Positions 44,132 to 56,577 of a stretch of 64,000 nucleotides of DNA are shown here, one piece after another; position 1 is the first letter of the stretch, and each line of letters starts with the position of its first letter. The translations under genes were made by a program, and so were the position numbers. The notes beneath the pieces were generated by a model that saw only the letters and a program-made list of their open reading frames with translations, was not told the DNA's origin and did not search any database. The DNA comes from Uranotaenia lowii (lineage: Eukaryota; Arthropoda; Insecta; Diptera; Culicidae): assembly GCF_029784155.1 (NCBI RefSeq), contig NC_073693.1, positions 359,429,825 to 359,493,824 of the forward strand, written 5' to 3'.

Positions 44132-45366
44132 AAAAAATGACAAAAATGACAAAAATGACAAAAATGACAAAAATGACAAAAATGACAAAAATGACAAAAA
44201 TGACAAAAATGACAAAAATGACAAAAATGACAAAAATGACAAAAATGACAAAAATGACAAAAATGACAAAAATGACAAAAATGACAAAAATGACAAAAAT
44301 GACAAAAATGACAAAAATGACAAAAATGACAAAAATGACAAAAATGACAAAAATGACAAAAATGACAAAAATGACAAAAAAGACAAAACTGACAAAAATG
44401 ACAAAAATGACAAAAATGACAAAAATGACAAAAATGACAAAAATGACAAAAATGACAAAAATGACAAAAATGACAAAAATGACAAAAATGACAAAAATGA
44501 CAAAAATGACAAAAATGACAAAAATGACAAAAATGACAAAAATGACAAAAATGACAAAAATGACAAAAATGACAAAAATGACAAAAATGACAAAAATGAC
44601 AAAAATGACAAAAATGACAAAAATGACAAAAATGACAAAAATGACAAAAATGACAAAAATGACAAAAATGACAAAAATGACAAAAATGACAAAAATGACA
44701 AAAATGACAAAAATGACAAAAATGACAAAAATGACAAAAATGACAAAAATGACAAAAATGACAAAAATGACAAAAATGACAAAAATGACAAAAATGACAA
44801 AAATGACAAAAATGACAAAAATGACAAAAATGACAAAAATGACAAAAATGACAAAAATGACAAAAATGACAAAAATGACAAAAATGACAAAAATGACAAA
44901 AATGACAAAAATGACAAAAATGACAAAAATGACAAAAATGACAAAAATGACAAAAATGACAAAAATGACAAAAATGACAAAAATGACAAAAATGACAAAA
45001 ATGACAAAAATGACAAAAATGACAAAAATGACAAAAATGACAAAAATGACAAAAATGACAAAAATGACAAAAATGACAAAAATGACAAAAATGACAAAAA
45101 TGACAAAAATGACAAAAATGACAAAAATGACAAAAATGACAAAAATGACAAAAATGACAAAAATGACAAAAATGACAAAAATGACAAAAATGACAAAAAT
45201 GACAAAAATGACAAAAATGACAAAAATGACAAAAATGACAAAAATGACAAAAATGACAAAAATGACAAAAATGACAAAAATGACAAAAATGACAAAAATG
45301 ACAAAAATGACAAAAATGACAAAAATGACAAAAATGACAAAAATGACACAAATGACAAAAATGACA
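44132..45366. repeat. 9-bp array, unit ATGACAAAA, nearly perfect (about 137 units)
   Basis: The unit is almost invariant across 1.2 kb; visible changes are limited to about 44376-44390 (AAGACAAAACTGACAAAA) and about 45347 (ACACAAATG). Homogeneity this high implies recent expansion. Every reading frame stays open for more than 400 codons (MTK, VIF, HFC and LSF repeats); these are not genes. Confidence 0.99.
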
Positions 45367-47300
45367 TCTGTTCTGAACTGTTTTTTCATAGAAAAGTTTT
45401 TTTTCATCGCACTAAATATTTACAGAATGACTGATTAAGGTCAATAAATCATTTGCTCCAGGATTTGAAAAGGTTCATTAGTTTACCTTACTTAGTCATT
45501 GCAACAGCTTATCTTTTCCGTTTAAGTTATTTCCTGGAAAATTACAACTTCCTTTCCCCCAACTCACCGTTTTTGTTATGAATCAATCTTGTTTACATAT
45601 CCTTAAAATTAAAACATTCATCTGAATTTTTGGTATTGAAAACTGTTAAAAAGTCAAAATCTTGAATCGATAAAATATTCGTTAAACGAGTAAAATTTTG
45701 ATCGTCTAAGACTTTTTGAAACATTAGTCTCGGTTAGGGTACATTATGCGAGTTCATTGTTGTTTACCTACACACATTGCCCCGTACGGACATTCACGTA
45801 TTGGCGAGTAGGTAAATATTTGGATTAAACAACGACGGGATCAACCGGTGAGCTATTGAAATTTGACGAAAAAAAAAACAGAATCAACAGCAAAAATGTA
45901 AATTACGACGGCTGCAAACTGCGACTAGTGCGAGTGCGAGAAAATATCAGGAATCAACCTTCAGACATTTTGGCGGATCAATTGGCGGGCAGTACACACA
46001 ACATTTATAGCTTCGACTTGAATCAAATATTGATCTCACAGGTTTGATTGTTTTTTTTCATTCTTTTAATGTTTCGAGTACAAACGGAAGAATGTCCCTG
46101 AAGATCAGCGGCTGAGAACGAAAATGTTTGATGAACATACCAAAAAGTATCAAACAACTGTTAGAATTCGAAGCTATGGCTATAAATAAAATCTTACACT
46201 CGTTCTTGATACTTTGTTTGAGTATGAATTACATTTTCTTCACAAATTCAAAATTTTATTCCAAATTGGTTTTCAATTTTATCAAAGCTCAAAACACGCT
46301 ATCACCTTCTTCCACAAGAAGAGTCATTTAGAAGGTCAATGTATTCCAAAATGTCTTAAAATCGAGGATCGAATCTTCTAAAGCTGCCCGGGGCCAAAAA
46401 CTAATCATCAAATTTCTCGACAAATCCACTCCGGAATGCCGTCGCTTAAAATATTGTAATAGGTAGCAGCTCGAACACGAAGGGGTTCGAAAATGATGCG
46501 CTCCAAAAAGAACACATTCCTATCTCGGCCCACAGCGCCAGAGCCCATTGAAACAAATTGCTATTTAATTAAAAGATTGAATCTGGTTAACCTGTGGCCA
46601 GTGTGCCGACAATCAACGGGGTAGATGATGGCCGGCAATGCATACATGAGATGAGAGGCCTCCAGGGCACGAGCTCTCGTTCTAAAACGATGGCGTTTGC
46701 CGCCGTTTTGCTCCTATCAAAGATGATGTCCGAGCTCTGGCTCTAATAGATGCGCCCCCACAAACACCTTTGCACGGTTCAGCTCAACCCGTTTTATGTT
46801 TTGCTTCCTAATTTAATTCCATTCTACAGAAATAGTTCAAGATTGAAATTTTCTTCAATTTTTTGTGAATATAACTGAATTTATTTGGTTTCAAAAATCT
46901 CGTAAGATTGATGTTCAATCTTATTCCACGTTCTTCTTTAGCCCTAGTTTAGTTGAAACATCCCACTCACAATTTTTTTATGACAGCAATGTCTCCACAC
47001 AATATTATACCGGGTAACAATGTAGTTTGCCAAAAGGTCGGCACCTTATTCACTTGTGCTCCTGTTTTTTCTCCTTTCCAGCTCAGAAAACGTAATTGAA
47101 GACATCGTGAGACTAGGTGCTGGTGGAATAGATTGATACAATCTTCCGAAGCCCCCCCCAGTCAATGAATATTTATGCTGATGCTGCTCCTCTTCGATAT
47201 GGTTTGGTTGTGGTTTGGCGTGCTTGATTGGATTTTTATGGTGCATCATTTTTCCACATTACTTCGTACATCCAATCACAACCAAGGCAAGTTGATGAGG
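45367..47300. other. No gene recognised
   Basis: The 46360-46800 part is more GC-balanced, with blocks such as GGCGTTTGCCGCCGTTTTGC, and might be conserved non-coding DNA. That is only an impression from composition. A 63-codon frame at 45856 has no recognisable content. Confidence 0.35.
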
Positions 47301-47306
47301 ACACGG

Positions 47307-47512
47307 CGTGGAATGTTCGGTTTCGAAACAGTTATTTTTTCATGTGATCGTATGAGGTGAAAATTATAATTTTTTAAATTGTTATTAGCTTGAAAAATTT
47401 AAGATTAATTCTTCAGTTACTAGGCGACCGTCAGAAATACTAATGATCATTCAGATTCACCCCATACGATCACATAACAATAACTGTTTCGAAACCAAAC
47501 ATTCCACGACGG
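47307..47512. repeat. Inverted repeat, arms about 55 bp
   Basis: CGTGGAATGTTCGGTTTCGA at 47310 is inverted as TCGAAACCAAACATTCCACG near 47493, extended by GTGATCGTATGAGGTG and CACCCCATACGATCAC. The spacer is about 95 bp and AT-rich. A small foldback or MITE is likely; target duplications are not clear. Confidence 0.7.
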
Positions 47513-49399
47513 TTAAATTGCAAAGTTCAGTTACAATCTAGCAATCATTTTTGTAGGTTTATTTCGCAACAAACTTTGTTATACGTTTCATATACATTAT
47601 AAAATCACCGGATAGAACTCAAAAAAACAGTATTTACCTTCCAAATACAAATATATTTTTAACCTCTGGCTTAAGCGATCAGAAATATACAAATTGGACA
47701 ATATTCAACACCTTATTCGTACATCTTGAAAGTATGCAAGAGAGCGCAAGTTTTGCTCTCAATGCAACCGTTGCCAGCGAAAATATTTGCTCATTGCAAT
47801 CTATCATTGGACAATTTTTACAAACTAACCATCTCAATTTTCAGCAATCTGGTTGCACTGCTTATCGCAGAGAGAAAACAAGGTTGTTTTCTCACTTGAA
47901 TCCCGCGCGGGAAAAAAAATTTGCAAACATGGCGGACTTGTTATCATATCCGATCTATACCGACTTAAAGTAACGATTTTTCGCATTAACGATTCGCATT
48001 AACGTTGTTACCGATTTAAGCAATAATTTCTAATACGATTTTATGTTTGCTGGGAAGGCGATTGTAAGAAATCTTAATGACTGAATGAATAACTGAAGTT
48101 CGACGTTAAATTTCGTGTTAACTGCAAAAACCTTAAAAAACTAGAAGCTTCTAATTGACTTCTGCTCAAAAAAGAAAACAAGATCATAGATTTACAATTT
48201 ATTTATTTCTTTTTACTGCGACTTATTTCTCCTAAAAAAATTTAAATTGATTCAAACTTGATTGACTGTGAATGTAGTAGAAGAACAAAATTGTAATTCT
48301 TCAAAAAAGATATCTTCAGGAATGACATCGTACGTCTTTCAGGTGAAAGGAAAGAGGAAAATAGGCACTTAGTTTACTCATCTTTTTGTGGTCATACTGA
48401 TCTTGATGCTTTATGCCTATATAATCCATTTGTTGGTCTCCAAACATTGGTCTCAGAAAACATTTAAGACTTGATAGGATATACAATCTTGTTCAGATAG
48501 GTTTTTCAAAATCTCTAAAAATATTTCAGATTCAATGCATTGTTGGGGTCTTAAGTTTAAATTTTAAATTGTAAATATGCGAAAACCAGGTTTCTATTTG
48601 AACTAAATACGAAATATCCGGCACATCAAACTTCAAAACAAAATTTCTAATCATAAATCGGTTGACGATGTCTTATAAGGCTCTCGTAAGCGTAGTTTCG
48701 TTTAAAACCGGCATTATTTTTGTTTACGATTCCAACTTAAAATTAGGACCATGATAGCTAAGGTTATTGGGGCCTATTTGACAATTTAAATAATTTTTTT
48801 TTAAATTTCGCAAAAAAAACCAAAAACACAAGGGAAAACTTTAAATTTGATTCTAAATTTTGTATCCCTCTTTAGTATTCTCTTTCCGCCTTATAAACTT
48901 CAAACTTCAATTACGAAAATGTAAATGAAGTGAACTTTGGGATCTTTTTTAGTAGCTTTCATGATGTCGGTTTGTGAAACTTTTTTTACTAGGTATTGTT
49001 ACATTAATCTCAAATTATACATATGTTTTTTTTCTCAATTTTATTAATTTTCTTTGAATTCAAACTACAACTTTGTTGAATACATGTAAAATTACGCATT
49101 TCTGCTTTCTTGGACTAAACTTACACTCACTTTTACCTCTCTAGATTCGAAATTCAAAATTCACACTTGACTAGTTTCAAAAATAAGCATAAAGATATAA
49201 ATGATAGGAACTTCCCTGTCATATTCTTTCAATTTCCTATTCGTCCTATATAGTCAAATCTTGAAATCAATTCAAAAGAGGAAAACTTCCTATACAAAAT
49301 TCGACATAATAACATGATTTATAGTATTTTGATGATGTCTTCATATAATAAGATCATTTATTGCATTAAAAAATGCTTTTTTTGAAGGTCACAAAACTT
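47513..49399. other. No gene recognised
   Basis: AT-rich sequence. Frames are 79 codons or less and unconvincing. Confidence 0.4.
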
Positions 49400-50630
49400 C
49401 AGAAAATCACACAATATTCACGAATTTACACAGTTTTGTGTTACTGTGAAACTTCGTGTGCATGAAATTAAACAGAATGACACGAAATGACACAGTAACA
49501 TCAAATCAAAAGAATTTACACATAATGACACAAAATATAGAAAACAAACGCAAATTACACAACATTGTAGAAATTTCACAAACTACATACGTAAAACAAC
49601 ACAAAGTTTCATTAAATTTCGCAAAACTACAAAAAATGGCTCTCAACAACACAGAATAACACAAAAAAATAAAATAAAACTACATAAAGTTGCAAAAAAC
49701 TACACAAAATTAAATAAGATAATTCAAATTTGCACACAATCATACGAAATTACACAAAATTGTTTAAAATTACACATAATTACACATAATTACACAAAAT
49801 TACAGAATAACATTAAGCTATAAAAATAACAGAAATACACTAACTTACACATTATAAAACAAAAATTTAACTTAATATCACGAATTTTCACAAAATTTCA
49901 AAATTTGTTACAAATTTACAAAAAAAAGTTGCCCTAAATTTAAAAAAAAATGTTAAAAATTGCTCAAAATTACACAACAGGGATACTTGACCCCTTTTTC
50001 TATTTTTCATCATATCTTTTTGGAAAAAATTTGCAGATCGCCATCTTTAGTATTTTTTGACAACGTGTAATTACAAGTTCATATGATGCAAAAGAAAGAT
50101 CGATACATTAAACCCCTAGATGAACTTGAATTTTTCCTTTTTTTTCAGGGATTTTTAACCAAGTAAGTTTATTCATCCCGAGTGATGAACTAAAAGCGTT
50201 TTTGTGAGACTAAAAAAATGTGATATTTTGAAAGTTGAAGGAGACTTGAGGAGAGAATTAGACAAAATTGAAGAATTATACATAATTGCGCAAAATGACT
50301 TATAAATACACGGTTTTCTAAAAAAATTCATAAAACTACTCAAGATAACTTCAAATTAATGCTAACTTTTCAAAATTACAAAAGCTACACAAAATAATAT
50401 AATCATACAAAAATACAGAATAATAGACGAAATATCAATTTTTTTACAAAGTTACACAAAATCATTGAAAACTTCTCAAAACTACACAAAACTACTCAAA
50501 ATTACATAAAGTTACACAATATTACAAAAATGTATACAAAATTTCACAACATTGAACAAAATTACAAGAAAATATTCAATGTTACACATAATAACAAATA
50601 TTTCGCAAAATTTCATAAACTGCACAATCA
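49400..50630. repeat. Degenerate short-unit repeat (ACACAAAATT-like), interrupted
   Basis: Two blocks (about 49400-49975 and 50270-50630) are filled with variants of ACACAAAATTAC, ACACAAAATGAC and TACACAAAGTT at 9-12 base spacing, all in the same orientation. The middle (49976-50269) is different sequence. It looks like an old, decayed tandem array. Confidence 0.7.
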
Positions 50631-51570
50631 ATTCTTTGATCTGATTTATTTATTTGAAGTCTTTAATAGTGAAGTCAGGCTGATCCTAAAATTCAAAATC
50701 TACCTGTGTAACATAAAATGTATCATTGCAAGTACTGTAGTGAATTTTCTTTCACGAATCGATTTTATTAAATCTTAAATAAAACTTCGACTACTCAACT
50801 TGAAAAGCGTCTTTACGCGATGAGAATAGATTTCTGAATCCCGATATGTCGCACATTTCATCGCTATATCCCGCAGAGAACCTCTCGGATATTCGTGCTT
50901 TTCTCGCTCTCTCTTCTGTACGAATCGATTAGATATGTCAAATATGTGTGCGTTCATGCAATTTAGCAACACTGAACAAAATGCATATTTTATTATTAAA
51001 TGAATGTGTTGTCATATTTTATTTAGCTCTATCTCCTACAAGTACGTACTCTGTTTTCGCGTTTAACTACTTCGGCCGATTCCTCACGGCAGGATTTCGG
51101 ATTAGACAAAACGTGACACGAGTTGGTTAAAAGATGAAACTAGACTTCGTTTATTAATAATTTTTCTTCTATATATTCATGTACAGATTTTAGAATTTTC
51201 TTACCTAGGATGTCTACCGATAGCGATTCTCTCTTTCGCTTTGGTCCTGTCATGCGCAACGCACAGACAGGACTTTCCAGGGTTTACCGGCTTTATTGCA
51301 CCCATTTGTTGGTGCGGCCTGCATATCTTTGACATAGTAATAAAGTTTCTTTGCACTTATTATTCTACTCCTTTGCTATGCGTCGGACAGTCGACGCAGG
51401 ATCCTATGCAAACTATTTCTTGAATTTCCAAACTGTCTAGACTACTTTCCTATTGCCGAATAAACATATTCGTGTAGACATCCTTTCAAAATACAAATCC
51501 TATCAAAATCATACTAATCATACAGAAAGTAAACGAATGGAGTGATAAGAACGAGAACGTTCTGTAACAT
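50631..51570. other. No gene recognised
   Basis: Includes a slightly GC-richer part at 50820-50940 and 51200-51300, but without a credible frame. Confidence 0.4.
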
Positions 51571-51574
51571 ACTC

Positions 51575-52780
51575 CTTTGGCTCAAAGACGTCAGTGACAG
51601 AAGACCACATCTCTCAGAATAAGGTGGCAAGCGTACAGAATCTCTCCAAGTCTATCTTCGCAATGCATAGTGGAGAAATTTTTTCGGGACCCTCTCTATC
51701 CTTTCGATGTGAACGGATTGGTAAGGTTCCCAAACAGGTGCAGCGTATCCCAGGACACTTCGTACTAACGATCAGAATACTGTTTAAAGGGCATAGGGGT
51801 CTTCAAAGCTCAGTGCATTTCGACGAAGAAATTCGAATATGGCACACGCTTTTGCTGTGGTTATCGAGATATGCTATGCAAACGAGAGCTTTTGATCGAA
51901 AGTAACTCCGAGATCTTTTATCGTTGAAACTCTTTCTCATGTGGAATCCGTGAGCGAATAGTCGAATACAATTGATGCTCTAGTCCTGAAAAATCTTAAG
52001 CTTTACACTTTCTAACATTCACTTCCATTTCATGCGTATCACACCATAACAGTAATTTGATCATGTCCTCCTGAAGCGCAATACAGTCCACTATCAATTC
52101 AACGACCTTGTAAAATACCACATGGTATGTCGAATACTGTAGAGTGTGTTCTACGGATATTGATGTAGCTTTGGCGTTTTAACAGGTAGGAATGCAGCCA
52201 TTGTATTATCCATAAAGGAAAACCGTAGTGTTTAAGCTTTGTTCTTACTATGCTGCAGAGTACTTTGTCGAAAGCATTGGCAAAGTCGATATATTGAATG
52301 CACTTGCATTCGTTGCGATGTGCAATTCATTTACTTAGCACATCAGGTTTTGTCTTTTTTTTTTTTTTTTTTGTTTCGATTATAGTCGTTTTAACATCTA
52401 TATGTCATTCGCGACTTATATCAACGATGTAGTTGGCGGACAAGTCATTGAAAAACTTATCCGGTACAACTGTGATCGATGTTTACTCTTGGGCTCGAAC
52501 TCACGGACATCGGCTCAGGAAGCAACCGACTTGCCAACTGAGCTATATCACAAGCCCTATCAGGTTTTGTCAGCATCGAACTTTTCTTTACAAACACGTG
52601 CTGGTATTTGATGAATATCGGTTTAGCTGCTGAATAAAGCCTTTCATAAATCAGAGACACTTTGGAAAGCAGCACAGGATTGATATTGGCCGGTGGTTTT
52701 CTACATGGTGAGAGTTTGCCGATTTTTAAGGATTGGAGATACTGAAGCAGTTTTTCAGTTGCTGGAAAAAGCACATTCAG
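51575..52780 (-). pseudogene. LINE reverse transcriptase relic split by a SINE
   Basis: Minus-strand translation gives SLKIGKLSPCRKPPANINPV, then KYQHVFVKKSSMLTK (about 52774-52575). After removal of the SINE it continues IQYIDFANAFDKVL (block A, about 52290) and GFPLWIIQWLHSYL. Degenerate text follows, then IKDLGVTFDQKLSFA (about 51930) and VLGYAAPVWEPYQS (about 51745). Stops and shifts are numerous. It belongs to a Jockey-like group similar to the relics at 40.8 and 42 kb. The older LINE was present before the SINE landed in it. Confidence 0.8.
52355..52558 (-). mobile_element. tRNA-derived SINE, full copy 2
   Basis: The same family as 38139-38339, inverted. The T-run (52355-52372) is the A tail; then come CGATTATAGTCGTTTTAAC, the GGGCTCGAACTCAC B box (from 52490) and GCCAACTGAGCTATATC A box (from 52533). 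A 13-bp target duplication ATCAGGTTTTGTC flanks it (52342-52354 and 52559-52571). It interrupts a LINE relic. Confidence 0.93.
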
Positions 52781-54299
52781 AAATCAATCGAAATTTATTT
52801 CAATACTACGAATTTTAAAACTTACATTATAATAAAAATGCTGATTTATAACAAATAAATAAAAAATCAATGTAATGTGAAATTAATAATTTGTTTCTCT
52901 ATTACCTGATACATGCTAAAACCACAATATCAAATTTTAAATCAAAAGGCCATACAACATTTCTTGCAAAGTCTGTGAAAAAAACTAGTCACTATTTGCT
53001 TTCCATACCCAAAAGGGATTCAGTCACAAGTGTTGATGTAATATTAAAGTAGCGTTTGAGCAACCAGTGTCTCTCCATATTATGGTAGGAGTAACAAAAA
53101 AAGTTTTATTGTTCTTAAGGATATTAAGATTTAAAGAGAAACAGAATGAAAGAGCTTAGATGGCGAGATCGCAAAAATAGCGAATTTTAGAATTACGAAA
53201 CTGCATCCAGATACAAGTGATCGAATCTTTATTTTCTTGGGAGTTGAAGCAAACCAAACTGTGTCGACTAGATATATTTGATTGTATCCAAATGTCTAGT
53301 TTATTCTTATAAAGCGATTAAATAACCGTAGTTCATGTTAGTTACTTAATATATCGGCCTTGTCGGCGAAAAGTGACTTTTTAGTAAGAATATGTCAAGA
53401 TTATGGTGAAGATGGTGAAAATAATCTCATACCAAATTTTTGTTCAGCACGCGTCAACTATGAAGTGGTAGATACAGAAAGAATTGAAGTGAGTCAGTCG
53501 ACACATTTAGATCCCTCGCAAGATCACAACAGTGGGTAGGAGTGGTCCTAAAGCTGAACCCTAGGGTACTTCGGACGAGAAAATACTAAGGAAACAACTT
53601 GATCACTCAAACCAATCGAGCTCGGGCAAATCTTTAAAACATTTCGAATCTGTGGAAGTAAAATAAAAAACCAAATTGATGAACTTCTCAGAGTTGAACT
53701 TTTTCGTATTCTATTCGTCAAAAAAAACGGCACCCTCCAGGATAATTAATCGGAAATGGTTATCACCATTTCGAAAAGCTTGAATGATAACCATTTCTCC
53801 TTCTCATTCTCCTTACTTGGAGGAATCCTTATATTCGATTTCCGAAACCTGTTGCATCCGAAAGCCTGCTCAATCAGTTGAATTTCCGCACAGCACACCC
53901 GGTAGCAGCGAAGTTCAGCGTAAAGGTAGCAGACGAAAACACAGTTTTGTACCAATTAATATTCAACAAACCAGACCTAATTAGCAGATGTGTGGTTGTG
54001 TGCATATCAGTATGGAGGAGACAGAGACAGAACGCGAATGGGTGTCCCCAACCTCTGTCTGTGGCGACCGTCGTAATATATGAGTATCGATAGCTAAAGT
54101 AGAATAATTGTCTCTTCGTCCCCGAGTGAGTGCTTGCGAAGAAAAAAGCGAAGCCGGGGCGGATCAATTCATCAAGATATCCACACCTGATAAAGATCGC
54201 TGGCTGGCTGGCGGTTGGCACATTGAGAAAAAGTCGCTCTTACGTTGGTCAGTTTTTGGCCTCGGTGAACTGAGTTTTGCTTTTATTATTGAGAACAAA
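52781..54299. other. No gene recognised
   Basis: 53345-53460 is weakly similar to 31711-31890. Frames at 53746-54221 overlap on both strands without recognisable domains. Confidence 0.35.
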
Positions 54300-54830
54300 T
54301 CGCAGTTTTGATGCACTGTGGCCTAACTACTTTCGCGAAACAAAATTTAAAAAAAACCTCGCGAAAGGAAGCAAAGTACGGTGACGTGCGGTGCGGGTGC
54401 GGAATATCGGAGAAACGCCTTCCACTTCCGTTCGACAGATTTGTCGATCGATTCGCGGGCGCTCTCGCGACTTTGCGAAGGAGAATCTTGCTTGGGTGCA
54501 GAACTGAGTGAAGAAGTAAGAAGACACCCACACGCGCGATTGTTTATAGCCTGTAGCGGTCGACGACGATTATTACATGCGCTGTTGGGCGAGCAAGCGC
54601 CATGAATTTCAATTTGGATATGTAACGGAATAAAGTAAAAAACAGAAAAAAATTAAAAACAACATCGAAAAAAAACGGACAACGGCCAACGACTTGTGTC
54701 CGTTTCGGGAGAGAAAGATGAATATTTTCTGCACTATCCGGCAACAGGCCGTTCGACCAGCAACAGTCAGTCAGAAGGAAAGATTACAGAAATAAAACGT
54801 GAATTGTTTATTGTTTCGAGTATTCTGTCC
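54300..54830. promoter_or_regulatory. CpG-richer block, possible promoter or 5' exon
   Basis: 54380-54600 is rich in CG (GTGCGGTGCGGGTGCGG, TCGCGGGCGCTCTCGCGAC), then the A-rich, stop-dense sequence typical of untranslated leader follows. CAGTCAGTCAG at 54763 is initiator-like. Frames on both strands (60-80 codons) are not convincing. Confidence 0.25.
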
Positions 54831-55118
54831 TGCTACTGGTTAGGCTGATTGGCGTTTGGTGTATATGCATAAACTTACAGTAGGGGTATTTCGGTTTCGG
54901 TTTGCTAAATCATAATGTTCCCCATTGTCAGGTAAACAAAACTAGCTAAGGTGTCACTTTCTCGACATTCGAGGTGGTTTATGAGTTTCTTGAACTCATA
55001 AAGTAATCCTGCGAGATCGCCAGATAGTCTCGTAGCGGTTTACTTACATTCCACAGTGCGAAATTGAGTAAATTGTAAGTTATGAAAGGTTGCGTGGAAT
55101 TATCTAACTCTGTCTGAT
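54831..55118. other. No gene recognised
   Basis: AT-balanced interval with a small hairpin (TTATGAGTTTCTTGAACTCATAA at 54978-55000). Confidence 0.4.
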
Positions 55119-55647
55119 TAGACTGAGTCGATTTGGGATCATTTTTGAATTTCTCAAACCCTGGTTTCTGAAAAGCTTCGTTTTGGTCCAAAACTCATCC
55201 ATGATTTTTTTTTAGAATTTTTAAGTAACGTTTGCTTGAGTATATTTGAACTTTAAGGTGTGTATGGGAAAATTGAATATTTTGCACAGAAAAATCAACA
55301 TAATTTTTGTTTCTTCTGTGGAACCGAGCCAGCTGACAGTGTTTGTGCCAATTTATAAATTCTTTAAAGGAAATATTCCGCTGAACAACTTTGTCGAAGC
55401 CTATAACTTCGTATCTTATTAGGTTAAAAAGTTATAAACTGTTTAACAGAGGTATGTCATTTCGCAATGGTAAACAATAAATTCAATTGGCATCCCTGCT
55501 GGGTGCCTATAGGGAGGTATTGCATGGCTACTGGCTGGCTGCAATACTTCGCGAGGCTCCAGCAATGATGTCAAATGAATTTATTGTTTATCAATGCGGA
55601 AAGACATATCCCAGTTAAACAATTTATAACTTTTTTGCATAATAAGA
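55119..55647. mobile_element. Long-palindrome (MULE-like) element, right arm truncated
   Basis: It starts TAGACTGAGTCGATTTGGG and follows the 23869 copy through AACCGAGCCAGCTGACAG, ACAACTTTGTCGAAG and the central TGCAATACTTCGCGAGGCTC. It then breaks off about 150 bases into the second arm near 55647 at a T-run. Confidence 0.85.
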
Positions 55648-56372
55648 AACTATTTTTTTTGCATTAACTCAGTTGTTTTTAAACATTTCTAATAAAACAT
55701 ATAAAATCGCGCTTAAAAACATCTGATTCGAGAGTAAACAAACTTTCAAACAAATGAAATTCTTATCGATTTTGTAAAAGAATATTTAAAAATCATAAAG
55801 CAGGCAGTTATTTGTGATTTTAATAAAAATCTTGCAAAAGATCAAGTTCTTCATATATCTATGTTAGAATGAAAACACCGCTAGTAGGTTCTATTTCTTT
55901 CTGGCAATGTAATGATATTCAAAAAATATTTGAACATGGTAAACTTAATAGATAAACTTTTTATATCAAAAAATTCATAAGACATTCATAGAAAATTAAT
56001 TTATAAAATTTATTAAATTAATCTTATAAAAAACTGCCCATATTGAAATTTCCACCTCAAAGAATGTCACTAGAAAATCAAAATCGAACCCCATGTTCAC
56101 ATAAAATCTCACAAAAGAGACTTTTAATTGAATTACAAAATGAAATAAATTAAAATATGTACTAGCACAAGGTCTCATGCTAAATTTGGGCCAGATTATT
56201 CTAAGGAAAGGGGTTGCGCAACGCACCTGAAGTTTGTATGGAATTATGTGGATTTTGTTCGGCATAGATATTATGTTGAGGTAAAAGCTCTCTCGTTGTT
56301 TCCCTCAGTTTGTTGGGGCACATTTCATGTAGTGTGCTACCGCCTTTGTTTTTTGCCAAGCCATTGGCATAG
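55648..56372. other. No gene recognised
   Basis: AT-rich. The 89-codon minus-strand frame at 55996 has no recognisable features. Confidence 0.4.
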
Positions 56373-56577
56373 CATAGCATAGCATGGGGTGACTACACAC
56401 ATCTTGCATTGGCTGATACAAGAGGTACAACTTATAATCATAAAATAACATGAGATGCCAAAATAAGTACCTGGATTCAGTTCCTATTTTAAGTGTTACT
56501 TTTGAAAATCAGTGTGGTAACATTTAGCACTCCGCGGCAAGTCAATGTAAGGCTATAATCATTTAGTATCCGGGAAC
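56373..56577 (-). repeat. Dispersed repeat with (CTATG)n tail, copy 2 (inverted)
   Basis: It begins with CATAGCATAGCATAGCATGG (the tail, complemented) and continues with the complement of 23060-23236 (TGCATTGGCTGATACAAGAG). It ends at TTTAGTATCCGGG, a sequence also present inverted at the junction of copy 3 (60662). Confidence 0.7.

Noticed and set aside
44028..45438. Four overlapping frames over 420 codons (MTK, VIF, HFC and LSF repeats)
   Set aside because: Pure product of the ATGACAAAA array read in different frames; the flanking unique codons show no protein features.
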